Assembly (NCBI GenBank): GCA_004375675.1
Contig: SOKR01000124.1
Coordinates: forward strand, 1-5,790
DNA from: Dehalococcoidia bacterium
GTDB taxonomy: Bacteria > Chloroflexota > Dehalococcoidia > Dehalococcoidales > BS750m-G39
Reading direction: 5' to 3'
Length of the DNA stretch: 5,790 bases
Below the pieces are notes generated by a model. That model was given only the letters and a program-made list of their open reading frames with translations, ran no database searches and was not told the origin of the DNA. Made by a program: the position numbers and the translations under genes. Numbering within the stretch: position 1 is the first letter of the stretch; the number at the start of each line of letters is the position of its first letter. Positions 1 to 4,567 of this stretch are shown one piece after another.

Positions 1-573
1 ATCATGGTGGAGTGCGTGGTGCGGGGCTATCTGGCCGGCTCGGCCTGGGAGGAATACAGTGAAAAGGGCACTATCTCCGGCCTAAAGGCAGCCCGTGGCT
101 TGAAAGAGAGCCAGGAGTTGCCCCAGCCCTTATTCACCCCCACCACCAAGGCGGAAGAGGGCCACGACCTGCCCATGTCCCGCAAGGAGATGATAAAGAT
201 GGTCGGCGAGTCCCTGGCCGACGAGCTGGAGGAGAAGAGCCTGGCAATATATAACTACGGCCGCGGCTATGCCATCGCCCGCGGTATTATCATCGCCGAC
301 ACCAAGTTCGAGTTCGGCCTGGACGGCGATAAGCTGATCCTCATCGACGAGCTTTTGACCCCCGACTCCTCCCGCATATGGGAGGTCGACCTCTATAAAG
401 TCGGCCAGTCGCAGCCCAGCTTCGACAAACAGCCGGTCAGAGACTGGCTCGCCCGTTCGGGGTGGGATAAAAAGCCCCCCGCCCCCATGCTACCCCCGGA
501 CGTTATCGAGGCTACCGCCCGGCGATACGAGCGGGCTTACGAGAGGCTGGCCGGTCACAAACTGAGCGATTAA
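1..573 (+). CDS. purC: SAICAR synthase (phosphoribosylaminoimidazole-succinocarboxamide synthase), 5'-truncated
   Basis: The enzyme joins aspartate to CAIR with ATP to give SAICAR in cytosolic de novo purine synthesis. The reading frame is open from base 1, so the gene begins outside the window; the ATG at base 4 is internal. About 190 residues are visible, against roughly 300 for the yeast ADE1-like form, so the N-terminal third is missing. Counting from that Met, visible family motifs are VECVVRGYLAGSAW (residues 2-15), the nucleotide/substrate segment LFTPTTKAEEGHD (43-55), GIIIADTKFEFG (94-105), LIDELLTPDSSRIW (113-126) and SFDKQPVRDWL (139-149). The 'TPDSSR' and 'DKQPVRD' forms are those of the longer yeast-type enzyme rather than the short E. 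coli PurC. It ends in TAA and is followed after 31 bases by a small gene on the same strand, which is probably co-transcribed. Identification is secure; only the start is unknown. Confidence 0.95.
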   Translation: MMVECVVRGYLAGSAWEEYSEKGTISGLKAARGLKESQELPQPLFTPTTKAEEGHDLPMSRKEMIKMVGESLADELEEKSLAIYNYGRGYAIARGIIIADTKFEFGLDGDKLILIDELLTPDSSRIWEVDLYKVGQSQPSFDKQPVRDWLARSGWDKKPPAPMLPPDVIEATARRYERAYERLAGHKLSD

Positions 574-604
574 AAGCCCTTAATTTTGTAACAGGAGAAA
601 TAAT

Positions 605-919
605 ATGCCTGAAGAGAAAGAAGTCCCCGAATACTATTCAGACCACTTCATGATTGCCGGCGGTCCCTACGGTGCGGCGGTTAGCTTTGCCAAAAGCCCC
701 CCTGAGCCCGGTCCCGGCAAGACGCCGGAGACGGTAGCCCGGATTCGGATGAGCTACGAGCACATCAAGACCCTGACCTTCGTTATGGCCCGCCACATTA
801 AGAAGCTGGAGAGGGAAAACGACGTCTCCTACCCGATACCGGCCAAGGTGCTTTCCAGTCTGGGCATAGCTAAAGAGGACTGGGACAGCTTCTGGGAAAG
901 CTCCAACTTTCCGCTGTGA
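605..919 (+). CDS. Small DUF3467-like protein of unknown function
   Basis: This is a 104-residue soluble protein with no signal peptide or membrane segment. The start is well supported: AGGAG at 593-597 lies 7 bases before the ATG. The N-terminal part contains 'YYSDHFMIAGGPYGAAVSF' (10-28). A Pro/Gly-rich turn (32-41) follows, then 'ARIRMSYEHIKTLTFVMARH' (45-64) and a charged helix to about residue 72. The layout of a 'Y-x-x-x-F' strand, an 'R-I-x-M-S-x-E-H-x-K' strand-to-helix and an amphipathic helix resembles DUF3467 proteins, whose function is not established. This match is from memory of the family pattern and is only moderately sure. The last 30 residues (PIPAKVLSSLGIAKEDWDSFW) look like an added small helical tail. 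It follows purC by 31 bases on the same strand, so it is probably in the same transcript, but nothing in it points to purine metabolism. Confidence 0.75.
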   Translation: MPEEKEVPEYYSDHFMIAGGPYGAAVSFAKSPPEPGPGKTPETVARIRMSYEHIKTLTFVMARHIKKLERENDVSYPIPAKVLSSLGIAKEDWDSFWESSNFPL

Positions 920-929
920 TTTCGGGGAG

Positions 930-1253
930 TTAGCGGGGGTAGACTCGCCCCTCGATACCCGACGTCATAAGCGCGTCCTCGGCGAGGTAGAGCCGGCCGT
1001 CCTCGGTGTCCTGTATGATTCCCGCCTTTACCAGCGTGTCTAAAGCGTTGGGTTTGAAGTCGCGTAAATGGAACATCCCATCGGCAAAGCCGCGCGGCTT
1101 GAGCCTCAGTTCGTCAATCGTCTTGGCGGTCTTCTTGTCGAGGGCACTGTTCCGGCGGAAGATGGCTATCACCTGTCGGACGGCTCTTTTCAAGCGCCAG
1201 CGGGGGATGACGTACAGTCCCAGCAGGAGCAGGATAAGGAGCAGGACTATCAT
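930..1253 (-). CDS. Small membrane-anchored protein with winged-helix-like C-terminus, unknown function
   Basis: From the ATG it has 107 residues. Residues 1-16 form one hydrophobic segment, nearly all Leu/Ile/Val, followed at once by a basic stretch (RWRLKRAVRQ, 18-27). This predicts a single N-terminal membrane anchor with the rest in the cytoplasm. Residues 60-93 (FHLRDFKPNALDTLVKAGII, then an acidic turn and 'GRLYLAED') look like a recognition-helix-plus-wing pattern, so the soluble part may be a small winged-helix fold; this is inference. It follows hisB on the same strand and is probably the last gene of that transcript. The ATG has no close Shine-Dalgarno. A GGAGGA inside the end of hisB instead sits 6 bases before an in-frame CTG at 1274, which would add seven residues (MNLNTLA). 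The true start may therefore be 1274. No known family is recognised. Confidence 0.7.
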   Translation of the reverse strand: MIVLLLILLLLGLYVIPRWRLKRAVRQVIAIFRRNSALDKKTAKTIDELRLKPRGFADGMFHLRDFKPNALDTLVKAGIIQDTEDGRLYLAEDALMTSGIEGRVYPR

Positions 1254-1276
1254 GGCCAGGGTGTTTAAATTCAGCT

Positions 1277-1870
1277 CTATTCCTCCAGCAAGCCCTTGGT
1301 GGTAGGCAGTTCGCCGGAAAGCCTCTCATCGACTCTGGTGGCGATGTCCAGCGCTCGGCCCAAGGCTTTGAAGAGGGCTTCCGCCTTGTGGTGGTCGTTG
1401 CTGCCGTAGAGAATGCGGGCGTGCAGGTTAAGCCTGGCTTCGATAGCCAAAGACTCCAGAAAGTGGCGGATGAGGTCGGTGGCGAAGCCGTGCATGTCAT
1501 TATCGGTAAAGGGCAAATCGAGCACGGTGTATCCCCGCCCGCTGATATCCACCGCCGCCGCCGCTATGGCGTCGTCCATAGGCACGGCGGCATCGCCCAT
1601 CCTGATAATGCTCCGCTTCTCTCCCAACGCTTCGCCCAGGGCTTTGCCCAGGCAGATGGCGACGTCCTCGGCAACGTGGTGCTGGTCGTCGCCGCTGGCG
1701 GTAATCTTGAGGTCGAAGCGGCCGTGTTGCGCCAGCTGCGACAGCAGGTGGTCGAACATCTTGATGCCGGTACTTATCTGCCATTGGCCGCTGCCGTCGA
1801 GGTTAAGCTCCAGGCTGACCTTGGTCTCTTTGCTCTCTCTTTTAATAGTGGCTGCCCGCGGCTTCTTCAT
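1277..1870 (-). CDS. hisB: Imidazoleglycerol-phosphate dehydratase
   Basis: It catalyses the Mn-dependent dehydration of imidazoleglycerol phosphate to imidazoleacetol phosphate, the substrate of HisC. At 197 residues it is the normal monofunctional length, with no phosphatase domain fused. Visible family marks are the start of the fold (RESKETKVSLELNLDGSG, 11-28), TGIKMFDHLL with His41 (34-43), the first metal-binding motif DDQHHVAED with His64, His65 and Glu68 (61-69), RMGDAAVPMDDA (90-101), DLIRHF (132-137), and the second metal motif NDHHKAEALFKALGRAL with His160, His161 and Glu164 (158-174). The halves show the known internal repeat of this family. The ATG is preceded by GAGG/GGTGA about 5-15 bases upstream. 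It lies 56 bases after hisC with no terminator between, so the two are read as one transcript. Confidence 0.97.
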   Translation of the reverse strand: MKKPRAATIKRESKETKVSLELNLDGSGQWQISTGIKMFDHLLSQLAQHGRFDLKITASGDDQHHVAEDVAICLGKALGEALGEKRSIIRMGDAAVPMDDAIAAAAVDISGRGYTVLDLPFTDNDMHGFATDLIRHFLESLAIEARLNLHARILYGSNDHHKAEALFKALGRALDIATRVDERLSGELPTTKGLLEE

Positions 1871-1894
1871 CGCTTCACCGCCTCAAAGATTCTT

Positions 1895-1922
1895 CGCCCC
1901 CAGTTTAACACATTTCGGGGCG
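1895..1922. repeat. Inverted repeat between hisC and hisB
   Basis: CGCCCC (1895-1900) and GGGGCG (1917-1922) are perfectly complementary around a 16-base loop, in the 56-base hisC-hisB gap. On the transcribed (-) strand the hairpin is not followed by a T-run, so it is not a convincing terminator. It could be an mRNA stability or processing element, or chance. Confidence 0.4.
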
Positions 1923-1926
1923 TTTA

Positions 1927-3024
1927 TTAATCCCCCCCAACCTCTTTCAGGGCTTTAATCACGGCATCGGTGTGCTCGGGCCGGCCCACGCTGATGCGGA
2001 GGGAGTTCTGCAGCATTGGTAGGTCGAAATAGCGAATCAATATTCCCCTCTCCTCCAGCGCCTGCTGGATTTGAGCGGCTTTGCCGTTGAGCACGTGGCA
2101 GAAGATAAAGTTGGCTTTAGAGGGGAAAGGTTTCACCCAGTCCAGCTTGGTCAGCTCGTCGAAGAGTCTTTCTCTTTCGGCGACGATAGCCTTTACCTTT
2201 TCCATCAGGTAGTCGATGTCTTTCAGCGACTCGCGTACCGCCACCCGGGCGGCGATATTCACGTTATAGGGCATCTTGATGCTCTGCAGATATCCGGCAA
2301 CCTTGGGGTGCATAATGCCGTAGCCGACTCTTAAGCCGGCCAGCCCCGCCCACTTAGAGAAGGTGCGCAGGACCAGCAGGTTTTCGTACTTGGGGACGAG
2401 GGGGGTAACCGTTTCCCCGCTGAACTCGACATAGGCTTCGTCAGCCAGCACGGGCACACCGGTCTCTATCAGCTCCAGCACGTCCTCCCGGGGGGTGGGG
2501 GTGCCGGTGGGGTTGTTGGGATTAGCCAGCATTATCATCTTGGTCTTTTTGGTAATGGCTTTCTTGACCGCTTTGACATCGACGCGGTAGTCCTCGTCTC
2601 GGGGCACCTCGACCAGCTTGCCGTTGCAGAGCAGGGTGCTGACGCGGAAGATATCGAAGGTAGGCACGCAGTTGATTACTTCGTCTCCGGGTCCGACAAA
2701 GAGTCGTATAATAAGGTCTATGAGCTGGTCGCTGCCGCTGCCGACGACGATGTGTTCGGCGCTGACGCCCGTGTAGCCCTCCAGCAGTCGGCGCATCTCG
2801 GTCTGGTTGGCGTCGGGGTAGATATTAAAGTAGGGGTAGCCGCCCAGGGCTTCGTTTACCTTGGGCGAGCAGCCGTAGAGGTTTTCGTTGGCGTCCAGCT
2901 TGGTGATGCCGTTTAGGGGCATCTTAACCCTCTCGGCCAGTAGCTCCGGCGACTTGCTGGGGACATAGCCGCCAAAGGCAGCCAGGTGCGACCGTATCAA
3001 CTTGGTTATTCCTTCTCCAGACAT
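1927..3024 (-). CDS. hisC: Histidinol-phosphate aminotransferase (class I/II, PLP-dependent)
   Basis: It transfers an amino group from glutamate to imidazoleacetol phosphate, giving histidinol phosphate; many HisC enzymes also accept aromatic 2-oxo acids. At 365 residues it is full length. Visible motifs are KLDANENLYG (42-51), the PLP-phosphate region GSGSDQLI (95-102), LANPNNPTGT (166-175), VLADEAYVEF (192-201) with Asp195 and Tyr198, FSKWAGLAGLRVGYG with the Schiff-base Lys224 and Arg232 (222-236), and the substrate-binding LRISVGRPEHTD with Arg343 (342-353). The ATG is supported by GGGAG at 3032-3036, 7 bases upstream. Unlike the tightly packed hisG-hisD pair, hisC is set off from hisD by about 220 bases holding a promoter, a leader peptide and an attenuator. 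It is therefore likely to be controlled separately, with hisB downstream. The leader's Tyr and Phe codons suggest a second role in aromatic amino acid synthesis; the protein sequence alone does not prove this. Confidence 0.97.
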   Translation of the reverse strand: MSGEGITKLIRSHLAAFGGYVPSKSPELLAERVKMPLNGITKLDANENLYGCSPKVNEALGGYPYFNIYPDANQTEMRRLLEGYTGVSAEHIVVGSGSDQLIDLIIRLFVGPGDEVINCVPTFDIFRVSTLLCNGKLVEVPRDEDYRVDVKAVKKAITKKTKMIMLANPNNPTGTPTPREDVLELIETGVPVLADEAYVEFSGETVTPLVPKYENLLVLRTFSKWAGLAGLRVGYGIMHPKVAGYLQSIKMPYNVNIAARVAVRESLKDIDYLMEKVKAIVAERERLFDELTKLDWVKPFPSKANFIFCHVLNGKAAQIQQALEERGILIRYFDLPMLQNSLRISVGRPEHTDAVIKALKEVGGD

Positions 3025-3050
3025 TCCTCTTCTCCCTTTCTATATCCCTA

Positions 3051-3080
3051 TATAAACAAAATTCCCTCCGCTTGGAGGGT
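3051..3080 (-). terminator. Attenuator terminator hairpin upstream of hisC
   Basis: On the - strand CCCTCC (3079-3074), loop AAGC (3073-3070) and GGAGGG (3069-3064) form a perfect 6-bp G+C-rich stem. It is followed directly by AATTTTGTTTATA (3063-3051), the layout of an intrinsic terminator. It lies about 27 bases before the hisC start codon and after the leader peptide. It would therefore stop transcription before hisC unless its first arm is taken by the upstream antiterminator arm. Confidence 0.75.
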
Positions 3081-3143
3081 TCCGTTCTGGTTTTGGGATT
3101 TTTTATCCTTTGTTTTTTATTGCCGTATACTACCCTCCAAGCG
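3069..3143 (-). promoter_or_regulatory. Antiterminator helix competing with the hisC leader terminator
   Basis: CGCTTGGAGGGT (3143-3132 on the - strand) and ACCCTCCAAGCG (3080-3069) are perfectly complementary over 12 bp, with 51 bases between. The second arm contains the whole CCCTCC arm of the terminator, so the two structures exclude each other. The first arm carries the same GGAGGG as the terminator's own closing arm, as expected for an attenuator. The first arm overlaps the last four codons and the first base of the stop codon of the leader ORF. A ribosome reaching the stop would cover it and let the terminator form, while a ribosome stalled earlier would leave it free. Confidence 0.7.
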
Positions 3144-3204
3144 CTCGGTTGCGCCCGGTAAATATGAAGGCGTAATAATAGCTGTGAAAGGTAGTATTCA
3201 ACAT
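3130..3204 (-). CDS. Putative leader peptide (Tyr/Phe-rich, 24 codons) controlling hisC
   Basis: A short ORF starts with ATG at 3204-3202 and ends with TAG at 3132-3130. The peptide begins MLNTTFHSYYYAFIF and ends with a short basic/Gly tail (Arg, Asn, Arg, Ala, Leu, Gly, Gly). It has three consecutive Tyr codons (3180-3172), three Phe codons (3189-3187, 3168-3166, 3162-3160) and one His codon (3186-3184). A run of control codons followed by an overlap between stop codon and antiterminator arm is the hallmark of ribosome-mediated attenuation, as in pheA or trp leaders. The codons point to tyrosine and phenylalanine as the sensed amino acids. No convincing Shine-Dalgarno precedes it. The proposed promoter would put the transcript start only about 0-3 bases before the ATG, so translation would be leaderless or nearly so. 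This is my inference from layout; the peptide is not matched to a known family member. Confidence 0.65.
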   Translation of the reverse strand: MLNTTFHSYYYAFIFTGRNRALGG

Positions 3205-3213
3205 TTCGCTTGG

Positions 3214-3243
3214 ACTCTAGCACAGGCGGGTATAATTTGTCAA
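3214..3243 (-). promoter_or_regulatory. Sigma-70-type promoter for the hisC leader
   Basis: On the - strand a consensus -35 TTGACA (3243-3238) is followed after 18 bases by TAGAGT (3219-3214). The -10 has 4 of 6 consensus bases and is preceded by TGC, an extended -10. It begins 5 bases past the hisD stop codon. Transcription would start near 3207-3204, at or just before the leader peptide ATG. A weaker alternative -10, TATACC (3234-3229), has no good -35 but would give a longer leader. Confidence 0.6.
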
Positions 3244-3247
3244 TATT

Positions 3248-4567
3248 TTACTTCAGGCGCTTCTCCACCGCCCGGGCGTGAGCCTCCAGTCCCTCGGCTC
3301 TGGCGATGACGGCGGCGGCTTTAGCCAGCTTCTTTAGCGTGCCTTTATCCACGTCGACGACGTTGATGAGCTTAACGAAGTCGAGTATATTCAATGGCGA
3401 GCTGAAGCGGGCGGTAGCGCTGGTGGGCAGGACGTGGCTCGGCCCCGCCGTGTAATCACCCAGCACCACCGTCGAGCTGTTCCCGATGAAGATACAGCCG
3501 GCATTGGTTATGCGCTCGACATAGGCGTCGGCGCCCTTTACCATCAAAGACAGGTGCTCGGGGGCGTATAGATTGGCTAATTCTATAGCCTCGCCGATGT
3601 CGTCGACGACGGCGATCAGCCCCTGGTTCCGCAGGGCTTCGGCGGCGATGTCGCGGCGGTCCAGGCTCTTTAGCTGCCGCTCCACCTCTTTATTCACCTC
3701 TGCGGCCAGCCCTATCGAGTCGGTTACCAGTATCGCCGCCGCCAGCGGGTCATGCTCCGCCTGGGCTAAAATATCGGCGGCGCAATAGGCGTAGTCGGCG
3801 TTTTCGTCGGCGATAATGAGCACCTCGCTGGGGCCCGGCAGGCTGTCGATGCCCACGGCGCCGTAGACCAGCTTTTTGGCCAGGACGACGAAGATATTGC
3901 CCGGCCCGCAGATTTTATCCACCCTGGGGATGGTCTCCGTGCCGAAGGCGAGGGCGGCAATGGCCTGGGCGCCGCCCACTGAGAAGATGCGGTCGACGCC
4001 GGCGATGTCGGCGGCAACCAGTGTCGCTGCCGGCACCGTCCCGTCGGGGTGGGGTGGGGTGGCCAAAATAACCTCTTTGACGCCGGCGATGCGGGCGGGG
4101 ATAGCCGTCATCAGCACCGTCGAGGGGTAGCTGGCGGTGCCACCGGGGGCATAAGCGCCGATGCGCTCGATGGGGCGTATCAACTGCCCGAAGCCCTTCT
4201 TGGCGGTCAGACTCCGGATAGCGTCCTTCTGTTTCTGGTGGAACGAGCCGATGCGCCCGGCGGCGAATTTAAGTGCGGAGAGCAACTCCTTGTCCACCTC
4301 GACGTAGGCGCGCTTTATCTGCGTCTTGCTCACCTCAAGCGAGCTGAGCTTGGCCCGGTCGATTTTCAGGCTATAGCTAAAGAGAGCAGAGTCGCCCATA
4401 CTGCGCACATCATCGACTATCTGCGCCACCGCCTGCTCCGGGCTCATTTCCGTCCCGAACACTTGTTTCATTCGCTGCCTCAGGGCGGGGGAGTCGGGGG
4501 CGAAATCGGTCCCCGGTTGCCGCTCTAGCAGCGCTTTTGCCGGCTCAAAGCCTTCGATAATTCTCAT
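3248..4567 (-). CDS. hisD: Histidinol dehydrogenase
   Basis: A Zn-dependent enzyme that oxidises histidinol to histidinal and then histidine with two NAD+, the last steps of the pathway. Residue numbers here count from the upstream ATG at 4570 (440 residues, normal length). Visible motifs are PIERIGAYAPGGTASYPSTV (133-152), KICGPGNIFVVLAKKLVYG (219-237), DSLPGPSEVLI (242-252), AQAEHDP with Zn ligands Gln270 and His273 (269-275), YAPEHL with the catalytic Glu338-His339 pair (335-340), GDYTAGPSHVLPT with Zn ligand Asp372 and conserved His379 (371-383), and the C-terminal Zn ligand His431 in LEAHARAVEKRL. Two ATG codons lie side by side. GAGGAG ends 2 bases before the first and 5 bases before the second, so the second (4567) is preferred. 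This gives a TGATG stop-start junction with hisG and implies translational coupling. Starting at 4570 would give an ATGA overlap and one more Met. Confidence 0.97.
   Translation of the reverse strand: MRIIEGFEPAKALLERQPGTDFAPDSPALRQRMKQVFGTEMSPEQAVAQIVDDVRSMGDSALFSYSLKIDRAKLSSLEVSKTQIKRAYVEVDKELLSALKFAAGRIGSFHQKQKDAIRSLTAKKGFGQLIRPIERIGAYAPGGTASYPSTVLMTAIPARIAGVKEVILATPPHPDGTVPAATLVAADIAGVDRIFSVGGAQAIAALAFGTETIPRVDKICGPGNIFVVLAKKLVYGAVGIDSLPGPSEVLIIADENADYAYCAADILAQAEHDPLAAAILVTDSIGLAAEVNKEVERQLKSLDRRDIAAEALRNQGLIAVVDDIGEAIELANLYAPEHLSLMVKGADAYVERITNAGCIFIGNSSTVVLGDYTAGPSHVLPTSATARFSSPLNILDFVKLINVVDVDKGTLKKLAKAAAVIARAEGLEAHARAVEKRLK

Noticed and set aside
905..960. Bidirectional terminator between the converging small genes
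   Set aside because: Only 10 bases separate the stops and the G/C-rich runs nearby do not form a clean stem with a T-tail.
1388..1958. Long + strand ORFs opposite hisB (about 180 codons in two frames)
   Set aside because: They are antisense shadows of a well-supported hisB with no recognisable motifs or ribosome sites.
3130..3204. Classical histidine attenuator (hisL-like leader)
   Set aside because: The leader ORF has only one His codon and no His run; Tyr and Phe codons dominate.
3064..3207. T-box riboswitch upstream of hisC (AGGGTAGTATACGG loosely resembles the T-box core AGGGTGGTACCGCG)
   Set aside because: Only 8 of 14 positions agree, the pairing is a continuous 12-bp helix without the UGGN bulge, and the leader before it is too short for a normal Stem I. 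The leader peptide explains the region better.
2924..3223. A 99-codon ORF on the - strand covering the hisC leader and hisC start
   Set aside because: It overlaps hisC in another frame, its composition is not protein-like, and it crosses the terminator hairpin.
4049..4528. A 159-codon + strand ORF opposite hisD
   Set aside because: It is an antisense shadow of hisD, whose motifs and catalytic residues are intact in the other strand.
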